Source of the DNA: Proteiniclasticum sp964643785
GTDB taxonomy: Bacteria; Bacillota; Clostridia; Clostridiales; Clostridiaceae
Direction: 5' to 3'
NCBI GenBank assembly: GCA_964643785.1
Contig: CAZXUT010000002.1
Coordinates: 1 to 64,000, forward strand
Length of the DNA: 64,000 bases
Under the pieces are notes generated by a model. The model worked only from the letters and a program-made list of their open reading frames with translations, did not search any database and was not told the origin of the DNA. This document shows positions 35,007-42,766 of this stretch, piece by piece (within the stretch, counting starts at the first letter, position 1; each line of letters begins with the position of its first letter). The position numbers and the translations under genes were made by a program.

Positions 35007-35035
35007 TTTGATGTCACTAAGAAATATTGTATAAT
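35007..35035 (+). promoter_or_regulatory. Candidate promoter of the gene at 35056
   Basis: -10 TATAAT (35030-35035) with TTTGAT at 17 bases or TTGATG at 16. The transcript would begin only about 14 bases before the ATG at 35056. Confidence 0.45.
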
Positions 35036-35055
35036 CTAATAAGTATAGAAAAACT

Positions 35056-35994
35056 ATGACAGTAAAACCCAAACAACTATATGATGATGGGGTAAAGGGG
35101 GCAGGAGAAGTGATTAAGAAAGCTCTGGCAGCGATGTCTTTGTTTTTGATATTCTCCATATTATTAAATGTTTATCTTGTTTCGGAAGTGAATCAGGTAA
35201 ACAAGGATGTTATTCTGAACTCGAATCGACTACAATATCTTGAAAATAATATCGACAATGCTGTTGCGGAAGCAGTAGAAAATGGGGGGCATGTCGAAAC
35301 TATTTTAGCAGATGTGAATTGGACCGTATCAGATCTCATTGATGGCGAGAAGAAACTTGCCATGCTTCATATAGATTTCAAGTTGAAATCTATGGATTCC
35401 ACGTCTAAAGTCTATGCGGCTCTGGAAGTAGGAGATGAGGAAGCGGTTCTTCTGGAGGCTCATCTGCTGAATGATACCACCTACACGGTGGATCAGGAAA
35501 TCAATGTGCTTGAACCAATACGCGTAGATCTTATGGTAGAGAAGTACGGTGAGAAGAGACTTGAAAATCTTGTGGATGAAGATGAAATCTATAAAAAGTA
35601 CATTGCAGATACAGCATTCAATTTGCTGGATTTTACATCCAATTATAACAAGGATACTTATGAACTTACAGCTTCCTACGATGCTGAAGTCGTGTTTTCC
35701 ACGAACAACAGTATCGAGTTTGTTCGTTCTGATATGGTGGTGGAAAAAAACGGTATAGTGCTGGAGAAGAAGCCACTGGAAATATCCGATGTCAAATATC
35801 CTGACAACATGGTCTACGAGAGTAATGTTAAAGATTTCAAAATAGAAGCCAAAGAACTGGATACTATACAGTTCTCAGTTATCCTGAAAGACAAACTCGG
35901 ATTCACTTACAGATACGATTTTGGTACTTTCCGGTACGTTAATGGGGATCCGATCATTACAACTACAGCATTACCGGAACTCACTTTGAATTAA
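35056..35994 (+). CDS. Membrane-anchored protein of unknown function
   Basis: I do not recognise a family. The 312-residue protein has one transmembrane segment near the N-terminus (about residues 24-44, KALAAMSLFLIFSILLNVYL), then a short coiled-coil-like stretch (VNQVNKDVILNSNRLQYLE), and an extracytoplasmic beta-rich region to the end with many acidic residues. There are no cysteines and no obvious catalytic motif. The start is uncertain: ATG 35056 has no ribosome binding site; GTG 35110 (residue 19) has AAAGGGGG upstream and would put the membrane helix right at the N-terminus. Neighbours give no clue. A terminator follows. Confidence 0.75.
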   Translation: MTVKPKQLYDDGVKGAGEVIKKALAAMSLFLIFSILLNVYLVSEVNQVNKDVILNSNRLQYLENNIDNAVAEAVENGGHVETILADVNWTVSDLIDGEKKLAMLHIDFKLKSMDSTSKVYAALEVGDEEAVLLEAHLLNDTTYTVDQEINVLEPIRVDLMVEKYGEKRLENLVDEDEIYKKYIADTAFNLLDFTSNYNKDTYELTASYDAEVVFSTNNSIEFVRSDMVVEKNGIVLEKKPLEISDVKYPDNMVYESNVKDFKIEAKELDTIQFSVILKDKLGFTYRYDFGTFRYVNGDPIITTTALPELTLN

Positions 35995-36009
35995 ATCATA
36001 GAACGAAAG

Positions 36010-36042
36010 AAGATGAGTGAAGTAATTCGCTTGTCTTTTTTT
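36010..36042 (+). terminator. Terminator of the unknown membrane protein gene
   Basis: AAGATGAGTGAA and TTCGCTTGTCTT pair over 12 positions if G-U pairs are allowed, with a 4-base loop and a T run. Confidence 0.75.
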
Positions 36043-36118
36043 ATAGGAATGGAAAATGAGAATCGGAGTAATACTTTGATTCATGGGTTGATCAAACAAA
36101 ATGGAGGGAATATTGAGG

Positions 36119-36634
36119 ATGAATGATGAGCTGGTAATTCGATATGCTGAGAGCAAGGATGCTGAAGCGATACTTGACTATCTGAAAATTGTAGGAAGTG
36201 AAACAGATAACCTTCTATTTGGAGCAGAAGGAGTACCATTTACCAGAATCCAGGAAGAAAAATTCATTGCTGCTATCAATGCTTCTGCAAAAAGCTGCAT
36301 GATTCTGGCATGCATTAATGAGAAGATAGTAGGCGTTGCAAGCCTGCAAGGAAGTGAGCGTGAAAGGATTTCTCATCGCGCAGAAATTGCGGTCAGTGTG
36401 ATGAAAGCTTATTGGGGTTCTGGAGTCGGGTCGGGCTTGATGAAGGAGCTCATTCGTTTTGCAAAATCAAAGGATATCGAAATTATTTCACTGGAAGTGA
36501 AGTCAGATAATGATCGAGCAATAAGGCTTTATGAAAAACTCGGATTCAGTAAATTCGGTACATATAAGAAGTTCTTCAAGATTAACGGTAAATATTATGA
36601 TGCAGACTATATGAATTTATACCTGGCTGAATAG
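36119..36634 (+). CDS. GNAT family N-acetyltransferase
   Basis: A 171-residue acetyl-CoA-dependent acetyltransferase. The acetyl-CoA binding motif A is VMKAYWGSGVGSGLMKELI, preceded by SHRAEIAVSV, and motif B includes SLEVKSDNDRAIRLYEKLGF. The C-terminal KINGKYYDADYMNLYL is common in RimI-like and antibiotic-type GNATs; the acceptor is unknown. The start could be TTG 36113 or ATG 36119, both within reach of GGAGGG at 36103-36108; the ATG was preferred. Confidence 0.9.
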   Translation: MNDELVIRYAESKDAEAILDYLKIVGSETDNLLFGAEGVPFTRIQEEKFIAAINASAKSCMILACINEKIVGVASLQGSERERISHRAEIAVSVMKAYWGSGVGSGLMKELIRFAKSKDIEIISLEVKSDNDRAIRLYEKLGFSKFGTYKKFFKINGKYYDADYMNLYLAE

Positions 36635-36661
36635 ATCGTAGAATGAATCGTGTAGATTAAT

Positions 36662-36710
36662 AAAGAGTTGCACAGAAACCGGAGCATCGGTGTCAGTGCA
36701 ACTCTCTTTT
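36662..36710. terminator. Bidirectional terminator between acetyltransferase and zwf
   Basis: AAAGAGTTGCAC and GTGCAACTCT arms with an inner ACCG/CGGT stem, T-rich on the plus strand and A-rich on the other side. It separates two converging genes. Confidence 0.8.
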
Positions 36711-36730
36711 AAATTAATAGTAATAAGTGG

Positions 36731-38206
36731 TTAGTATTCTCTATTCAGATACCACCAGTGCTTCGCACCGGATTCGATGAAGGAGGACAGATCTTCTGGA
36801 CCATCCGTACCTACACCATAGGATTTCAATAGTGATTTCTTATGGCCATTCACGTTTTCGAGGATTGAATCCACGTATTTCCAGGTGAGCTGAAGCTCAT
36901 CCCATCGTGTGAATAATGTGGAATCTCCGCTGATAGCGTCAAGAAGCAGTTTTTCGTAGGAGTCTGGTGAGTTGAAAAGGTATAGACAGCTTTGGCAGTA
37001 ATCCATTTCTACCATGGATATTTTATCCACTACACCTGGTTCTTTAATGTTCAGGTGCAACGTGATTCCTTCATCTGGCTGGATTTTAATCTCAAGAATA
37101 TTGGGTTCTGAATCTTTTCCGTAATGATATCGGTTGCTCTGCTTAAATTCTATTGTAATCTGAGCGGTCTTATTTTTTAGGCTTTTCCCAGTGAGAAGAT
37201 AAAATGGAACACCTTCCCAACGCTCATTATCAATAAAGATCTTGGTTGCGACAAGTGTTTCAGTTGTGGAATCTGAATCCACCTTATCTTCTGAATGATA
37301 GTCTTCATATTGAGCCAGAATAAGCTTTTCTTCGAGGTTTTCACTGGTAAAGGGTCTGAGGGAGCTGAATACTTTCACTTTCTCGTTTCGTACATCATCT
37401 GTGTCAAGACTCTTTGGGGGCTCCATAGCGGTGATCGCAAGAAGCTGAAGGAGATGATTCTGCACCATATCTCGTAAGGCTCCAGTGCCATCGTAGTAAC
37501 CTCCTCTGGTGCCAACACCTTCCTTTTCAAGAACGGTGATCTGAACGTTACTGATATGGTCCTTGTTCCAGATGGAACCGAAAATTGCATTCTGAAAACG
37601 CAGCATGTTGATATTCTGGATCATTTCCTTTGCCACGTAGTGATCGATACGATAAATATCCTTTTCTTCAAATACTTTTGAAATTGTATCATTCAGCTTT
37701 ATGGCGCTGTCCAGATCCTGACCAAATGGTTTTTCAATAACAAGTCTCTGCCAGTTGGATTTCTTTTCTCTTATTTTGCTCGCTTGAAGATTTTCAACTA
37801 TTTCACCGAAATAGTTAGGAGACACTGCAAGATAAAACATATAATTATCAGCAGAACCTTCCTTGTCCCGAGATTGAAGCTCTTTAAGAAGATCATCATA
37901 ATCGGATTTGTCTTCAAAATTAAGTCTGAAATAACTTATTTTCCGGCTGAAGGAGTTAAAACTCTCTTCTTCAAAATTTCTTGATGAGAACTTCTTTATG
38001 GATGATAAAAGCTCTTTGCGATATTCTTCAGTGCTTTTATCACGTCTGCCGATTGAAATCGTAGAGAAATCTTCTGGTAAAAATCCGTTTATATGCAACT
38101 GATAAAGTGCCGGAATTAGTTTTCTGTGTGTCAGATCTCCTGTTCCGCCAAAAATTATCATGGTGGTTTTTGTCTTCAGGTTCTTGGAATTTATATCTTT
38201 ACTCAT
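36731..38206 (-). CDS. zwf: Glucose-6-phosphate 1-dehydrogenase
   Basis: First enzyme of the oxidative pentose phosphate pathway, oxidising glucose 6-phosphate to 6-phosphogluconolactone with NADP+ or NAD+. The nucleotide fingerprint is FGGTGDLTHRKLIPALY, a conserved block is VIEKPFGQDLDSA, and the active-site signature is RIDHYVAKEMIQN. The 491-residue length is normal. The start ATG follows GGAGGT. A TATAAT box lies at 38277-38282 (minus) without a good -35. No gnd or pgl gene is adjacent. It diverges from the CggR-controlled glycolytic operon, and a GGGAC/GTC palindrome lies between them. Confidence 0.95.
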   Translation of the reverse strand: MSKDINSKNLKTKTTMIIFGGTGDLTHRKLIPALYQLHINGFLPEDFSTISIGRRDKSTEEYRKELLSSIKKFSSRNFEEESFNSFSRKISYFRLNFEDKSDYDDLLKELQSRDKEGSADNYMFYLAVSPNYFGEIVENLQASKIREKKSNWQRLVIEKPFGQDLDSAIKLNDTISKVFEEKDIYRIDHYVAKEMIQNINMLRFQNAIFGSIWNKDHISNVQITVLEKEGVGTRGGYYDGTGALRDMVQNHLLQLLAITAMEPPKSLDTDDVRNEKVKVFSSLRPFTSENLEEKLILAQYEDYHSEDKVDSDSTTETLVATKIFIDNERWEGVPFYLLTGKSLKNKTAQITIEFKQSNRYHYGKDSEPNILEIKIQPDEGITLHLNIKEPGVVDKISMVEMDYCQSCLYLFNSPDSYEKLLLDAISGDSTLFTRWDELQLTWKYVDSILENVNGHKKSLLKSYGVGTDGPEDLSSFIESGAKHWWYLNREY

Positions 38207-38334
38207 TTTAAATAACCTCCATATATCATCGAAAAAACTACATCAATAACGGTGTGTCTCGTCTTTCCAATGATTCATTATATCATAGAGGTTCCCATCA
38301 GATGTTAATAATGTTTGAAGTTGTACTGAGCTAG

Positions 38335-38349
38335 TGGGACACATGTGTC
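38335..38349. promoter_or_regulatory. CggR-like half-operator on the zwf side
   Basis: TGGGAC-N5-TGTC containing the 12-bp perfect palindrome GACACATGTGTC. It resembles one unit of the CggR operator (CGGGAC-N6-TGTC in Bacillus), with one base less in the spacer. It is about 160 bases from the main operator and about 55 bases upstream of the zwf -10 box. Confidence 0.4.
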
Positions 38350-38506
38350 TGGAAAAATTGCGTACAACTGTTTTATTTTTTAAAACACTGTAAAACCTTA
38401 CATATTAACAACTTAATAGTATAGTTAATGATTTGTTAACACGATTCACCTCTTTTTTTCTATAAATCTATTTTAAAATAGATGTACATGGAGTATAATA
38501 TACATG

Positions 38507-38541
38507 CGGGACAAAATTGAATGCAGTGGGACAAAAGAGTC
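38507..38541 (+). promoter_or_regulatory. CggR operator of the glycolytic operon
   Basis: Two direct repeats with GGGACAAAA cores spaced 20 bases apart (CGGGAC at 38507, TGGGAC at 38527), placed between the -10 box (38494-38499) and the cggR ribosome binding site. Order, spacing and position match the tandem CGGGAC operator known for CggR in Bacillus subtilis; the TGTC arms are weaker here. Confidence 0.75.
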
Positions 38542-38556
38542 AAGGGGTGAAATCAG

Positions 38557-39597
38557 GTGAATAGTTTCTTTAAGATACAGCAGAAAATTATTCCTGAGGC
38601 AACCGTGCTTCTTGAGAGAAGATACAACATCTTAAGAACCATTTTCAATCATCAGCCCATAGGCAGAAGAACGTTATCTCAGAAACTTGAACTGGGAGAG
38701 AGAATTGTTCGAGGAGATCTGGATTTTTTCAAATCAATGGGTTTCATTGATGTTTCCATTCCAGGTGTTACGCTCACTGACATTGGAATTGAAATGCTTA
38801 ATAATCTCAGACAGCTCATTTCTCAGATCAAAGGATTAGACGAGATGGAGATGATTCTAAAGAGTGAGTTAGGCTACAAAAAAATAATTGTAGTTCCAGG
38901 AGACTCGGATAAGGATTCCAATGTCAAAAAAGAGTTGGGAAATGTTGCAGCTTTATATCTATCCAGTGTGATTCGTCACAAGGACATAATTGCCCTTACT
39001 GGTGGAAGTACCATTAAAGAAATGGTCAACAGCTTCCCGAAGATGGATTTCCGCGATAATTTAATTGTTCCTGCAAGAGGTAGTCTAGGTCGGATTATTG
39101 ACATTCAGTCTAATAATGTAGTAGCGGCGTTGGCAGAAAAGGTAGGTGCGAATTACAAACTCTTGAATGTTCCAGATAATTTAAGTAACGAATCCTTAGA
39201 GGTTCTCTTAAAAGAGAAGGAAATCAAGGAGGTTGTAGATTTTATCAGGAAGTCACAGATTCTTGTTTTAGGTATCGGTCGAGCTGATAAGATGGCGATG
39301 AGACGTGGATTATCGGAGAATGAGATTAGTACTCTTCTTGAAGACGGCGCTGTAGGTGAAGCTTTTGGAACCTATTTCGGGAAAAAAGGAAAAAGTATCA
39401 GAAAGATCAATTCCGTTGGGATTTGTCTGGAAGACTTTAAAGATGTGCAGCATATGATTGCTGTTACAGGCGGCTCATCAAAAGCAGAAGCGATTGAAGC
39501 CGTAAGATTACACAATAAAAATGCTGTCCTCATCACAGATGAAGGAGCAGCAAGGAAAATTGTAACGATATTAAAATCTCAATATAATGAGTTTTAA
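38557..39597 (+). CDS. cggR: Central glycolytic genes regulator
   Basis: SorC/DeoR-type repressor of the operon it heads. Residues 25-80 hold a winged-helix DNA-binding domain (RYNILRTIFNHQPIGRRTLSQ in part: ILRTIFNHQPIGRRTL), and the rest is a sugar-phosphate-binding domain with ALTGGSTIKEMVNSFP, VPARGSLGRI and VTGGSSKAEAIEAVR. In Bacillus, fructose 1,6-bisphosphate relieves its repression; the same is expected here. The start is GTG after AAGGGGTG. Its operator lies directly upstream, so it is autoregulated. Confidence 0.94.
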   Translation: MNSFFKIQQKIIPEATVLLERRYNILRTIFNHQPIGRRTLSQKLELGERIVRGDLDFFKSMGFIDVSIPGVTLTDIGIEMLNNLRQLISQIKGLDEMEMILKSELGYKKIIVVPGDSDKDSNVKKELGNVAALYLSSVIRHKDIIALTGGSTIKEMVNSFPKMDFRDNLIVPARGSLGRIIDIQSNNVVAALAEKVGANYKLLNVPDNLSNESLEVLLKEKEIKEVVDFIRKSQILVLGIGRADKMAMRRGLSENEISTLLEDGAVGEAFGTYFGKKGKSIRKINSVGICLEDFKDVQHMIAVTGGSSKAEAIEAVRLHNKNAVLITDEGAARKIVTILKSQYNEF

Positions 39598-39630
39598 ATA
39601 AATAAACATATTTTAGGAGGAGATTCAATA

Positions 39631-40650
39631 ATGGCAGAAGTATTAGTTGGAGTAAATGGATTTGGTAGAATAGGTAGACTTGCTTTCAGAGCAGCTCTAG
39701 AAAACAAAGAGGTTAGAGTAGTAGGTATCAATGACCCATTTATCGATCTTGACTACATGGTTTACATGATCAAGTATGATTCCGTACACGGTGGATTCAA
39801 AGGATCAGTGGAAATTGACGAAGCAAACCATAGCCTGATTGTAGATGGAGAAAAAATCAAGGTTTTCGGAGAAATGCAGGCAGGAGACATCGACTGGAAG
39901 AGTGTAGGCGCTGAGTATATTCTTGAATGTACTGGTATCAACACTACTAAGGAAAAAGCAGAAGCTCATTTAAAGGGTGGAGCTAAGAAAATAATCATAT
40001 CCGCACCATCAGCAGATGCACCAATGTTCGTAATGGGTGTAAATGAAGATAAGTATACAAGTGATATGACAGTAATTTCAAACGCTTCTTGTACAACAAA
40101 CTGTCTTGCACCTCTTGCTAAGGTAATCAATGACAAGTTTGGTATCGTAGAAGGACTTATGACAACTGTTCATTCAACAACAGCTACACAGAAGACTGTT
40201 GATGGACCTTCAAAGAAGGACTGGAGAGGTGGAAGAGCTGCATCTGCAAACATCATCCCATCATCCACAGGAGCTGCTAAGGCAGTTGGTAAGGTAATTC
40301 CAGAACTTAACGGAAAACTTACTGGTATGTCATTCAGAGTACCTACAATCAATGTATCAGTTGTTGACCTTACAGTAAGACTGGAAAAGGCTGCAACTTA
40401 TGAAGAAATCAAGGCTGCTGTAAAGCATGCTTCAGAAAATGAATTAAAGGGAATCCTTGGATACACAGAAGATGCTGTTGTTTCAACAGACTTCATCCAT
40501 GATCCAAGAACATCCATATTCGACGCTGATGCAGGAATTTCACTTAACGATAATTTCGTGAAGCTGGTTTCATGGTATGACAATGAATGGGGTTATTCAA
40601 ACAAGCTTGTTGACCTTGTAGCTTTTGCTGCTAAGGTAGATGCCAAGTAG
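39631..40650 (+). CDS. gapA: Glyceraldehyde-3-phosphate dehydrogenase
   Basis: NAD+-dependent glycolytic enzyme forming 1,3-bisphosphoglycerate. The nucleotide motif is GVNGFGRIGRLAFR, the catalytic cysteine is in SNASCTTNCLAPL (about residue 151), and the C-terminal YDNEWGYSNKLVDL is typical. The length of 339 residues is normal. Ribosome binding site AGGAGG. Second gene of the operon; a hairpin after it separates it from pgk and may give it a higher message level, as seen for gapA in other Firmicutes operons. Confidence 0.97.
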   Translation: MAEVLVGVNGFGRIGRLAFRAALENKEVRVVGINDPFIDLDYMVYMIKYDSVHGGFKGSVEIDEANHSLIVDGEKIKVFGEMQAGDIDWKSVGAEYILECTGINTTKEKAEAHLKGGAKKIIISAPSADAPMFVMGVNEDKYTSDMTVISNASCTTNCLAPLAKVINDKFGIVEGLMTTVHSTTATQKTVDGPSKKDWRGGRAASANIIPSSTGAAKAVGKVIPELNGKLTGMSFRVPTINVSVVDLTVRLEKAATYEEIKAAVKHASENELKGILGYTEDAVVSTDFIHDPRTSIFDADAGISLNDNFVKLVSWYDNEWGYSNKLVDLVAFAAKVDAK

Positions 40651-40667
40651 TAACATTTAACACTATA

Positions 40668-40709
40668 AAGGTCTGGTCTAATAGTTTTGGCTATATGGCC
40701 AGGCCTTTT
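40668..40709 (+). terminator. Intercistronic hairpin gapA-pgk
   Basis: AAAGGtCTGG and CCAGgCCTTTT arms around a large loop, with only TTTT after. More likely an RNA-stabilising or partial termination element than the end of the operon. Confidence 0.5.
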
Positions 40710-40738
40710 CCAGGTAAGAAAACGTAGAGGTGAAATAA

Positions 40739-41932
40739 ATGAGTTATGATAAAAAGACCATAGAAGATATAAAAGTTTCAGGTAAAAAAGTACTGGTAAG
40801 ATGTGATTTCAATGTGCCACTGCAGGATGGTAAAATTACAGATGAGAACAGACTTCTCGGCGCACTTCCTACAATCAAGTACCTTATGGAAAACGGCGGA
40901 CGAGTGATTCTCTGCTCCCATTTAGGAAAACCAAAGGGCCCAGATGCCAAATTCTCATTGGAACCAGTAGCCAAGAGATTATCAGAACTGTTAAACAAAG
41001 AAGTAGTCTTTGCTGCAGATGATACAGTTGTTGGTGAAAATTCAAGAAAATCAGTTTCTGAAATGAAAGATGGAGATGTTCTTCTTCTTCAGAACACGAG
41101 ATTCAGAGCAGAAGAGACGAAAAATGGAGAAGAATTCTCCAAGGAACTCGCAGAACTTTGTGATGTATACGTGAATGATGCATTCGGTACTGCTCATAGA
41201 GCACATTCATCAACAGAAGGTGTGACAAAATTTGTTGACACTGCTGTTGCAGGATATCTGATCAATAAAGAGCTTAAATTCTTAGGTGAAGCAGTAAACA
41301 AACCTGAAAGACCATTTGTGGCCATCCTCGGAGGAGCCAAGGTTTCAGATAAAATCAATGTAATCAATGCCCTGCTTGATAAGGTGGACACACTGATCAT
41401 CGGTGGCGGTATGAGTTATACCTTCCTGAAGTCTCAAGGATTTACAGTGGGTACTTCATTACTGGAAGAAGATAAAGTGGATTATGCCAAGGAAATGATT
41501 GCAAAAGCAAAAGAGAAGAATGTTGAACTGCTCCTACCAGTGGATAATGTAATAGCAGATAAGTTCAGCGCTGATGCTGAGCCAATCACCACTGAAGACG
41601 AGAACATCAAGGATGGATTTATGGGCCTTGATATCGGACCAAAAACTGCTAAGCTTTATGCTGATGCGATCAAAGATGCTAAGACTGTTATCTGGAATGG
41701 ACCAATGGGTGTATTCGAATTTGACAACTTTGCAAAAGGAACTATTAAAGTAGCAGAAGCTATGGCTGAATCAGATGCGACTACCGTAATTGGTGGTGGA
41801 GATTCCGCTGCAGCTGTAAATATCCTTGGATTCGGTGATAAAATGACTCATATATCAACTGGTGGAGGCGCTTCACTGGAATTCCTTGAAGGAAAAGTTC
41901 TTCCTGGAATAGCTGCTTTAAACGACAAATAA
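40739..41932 (+). CDS. pgk: Phosphoglycerate kinase
   Basis: Transfers phosphate from 1,3-bisphosphoglycerate to ADP. The N-terminal signature VLVRCDFNVPL, the substrate-binding CSHLGKPKG and RFRAEE segments, the hinge and the C-terminal nucleotide domain with IWNGPMGVFE and GGGDSAAAV are all in place. The 397-residue length is normal. Ribosome binding site GAGGTG. The tpi gene follows after 13 bases. Confidence 0.97.
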   Translation: MSYDKKTIEDIKVSGKKVLVRCDFNVPLQDGKITDENRLLGALPTIKYLMENGGRVILCSHLGKPKGPDAKFSLEPVAKRLSELLNKEVVFAADDTVVGENSRKSVSEMKDGDVLLLQNTRFRAEETKNGEEFSKELAELCDVYVNDAFGTAHRAHSSTEGVTKFVDTAVAGYLINKELKFLGEAVNKPERPFVAILGGAKVSDKINVINALLDKVDTLIIGGGMSYTFLKSQGFTVGTSLLEEDKVDYAKEMIAKAKEKNVELLLPVDNVIADKFSADAEPITTEDENIKDGFMGLDIGPKTAKLYADAIKDAKTVIWNGPMGVFEFDNFAKGTIKVAEAMAESDATTVIGGGDSAAAVNILGFGDKMTHISTGGGASLEFLEGKVLPGIAALNDK

Positions 41933-41945
41933 GGAGGGTTTTACT

Positions 41946-42692
41946 ATGCGTAAACCAATAATTGCAGGGAACTGGAAGATGCACTACACTGTTGATGAAG
42001 CAGTGAAAGTTGCAAGTGAACTGAAGAAACTCGTAAAAGATGCGGAAGCTGATGTGGTCATATGTGCTCCATTCCTGCAGCTGCCTGCTTTGGTCAAAGA
42101 ACTCAAAGGAAGCAACGTAAAGGTTGGTGCTCAGAACATGCACTTTGAAGAAAAAGGTGCATTCACAGGAGAAATAGCTCCTAGCATGCTTACAGACATA
42201 GGTGTTGAATATGTGATCATCGGTCATTCAGAGAGAAGACAATATTTCAATGAGACGGATGAAACTGTAAACAAGAAGCTTCAGGCTGCATACCGTAATG
42301 GATTAAAGCCGATTCTTTGTGTAGGCGAAACGCTTGAGCAAAGAGAAGCGGATACAACGAAGGATATCATTGAGAACCAGATCAATAAGGCATTTTTAAA
42401 TGTTGAATCAGATCAGGCAAAAGAGACAGTCATTGCCTATGAACCAATTTGGGCAATCGGTACAGGAAAGACTGCTACAAGTGAACAGGCAAATGAAACC
42501 ATCGGACAGATCAGAGAAATGATAAGCACCCTTTATGGTGCAGGTATCGCTTCAAAAGTACGTATACAGTACGGTGGTTCTGTTAAGCCAAATACCATCA
42601 AAGAACAGATGGGTATGTCAGACATTGATGGTGCTCTTGTTGGTGGAGCGAGTCTTCTTGCAGAAGACTTTTCAAAAATCGTCAAGTTTTAG
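41946..42692 (+). CDS. tpiA: Triosephosphate isomerase
   Basis: Interconverts dihydroxyacetone phosphate and glyceraldehyde 3-phosphate. The catalytic Lys lies in AGNWKMH, the His in YVIIGHSERRQ and the catalytic Glu in AYEPIWAIGTGKTA, followed by the phosphate-binding YGGSVKPNT. The length of 248 residues is normal. Ribosome binding site AAGGAGG. A small AGCATC/GATGCT hairpin follows before gpmI. Confidence 0.97.
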   Translation: MRKPIIAGNWKMHYTVDEAVKVASELKKLVKDAEADVVICAPFLQLPALVKELKGSNVKVGAQNMHFEEKGAFTGEIAPSMLTDIGVEYVIIGHSERRQYFNETDETVNKKLQAAYRNGLKPILCVGETLEQREADTTKDIIENQINKAFLNVESDQAKETVIAYEPIWAIGTGKTATSEQANETIGQIREMISTLYGAGIASKVRIQYGGSVKPNTIKEQMGMSDIDGALVGGASLLAEDFSKIVKF

Positions 42693-42766
42693 CATCCTGT
42701 TACAAGATGCTTCCTGATGCTAAGGAAGCTTAGTATGAATTTAAAAGACAAACTGGAGGAATATTC

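Larger units (their letters stand above)
38207..38556. other. Divergent control region zwf / cggR
   Basis: About 350 bases without a gene. From left to right: zwf -10 box TATAAT (minus, 38277-38282); palindrome GACACATGTGTC inside TGGGACACATGTGTC (38335-38349); TGTAA-N4-TTACA (38389-38402); TTAACAA and TTGTTAA half-sites 20 bases apart (38408-38440); cggR -10 box TATAAT (38494-38499); CggR operator repeats (38507-38541). Confidence 0.6.

Noticed and set aside
38389..38402. CcpA (cre) site TGTAA-N4-TTACA
   Set aside because: The central CG required in cre sites is missing, so it was kept only as an unexplained symmetrical element.
38408..38440. Rex operator
   Set aside because: The TTAACAA and TTGTTAA half-sites are reversed in order and 20 bases apart instead of forming TTGTTAA-N4-TTAACAA.
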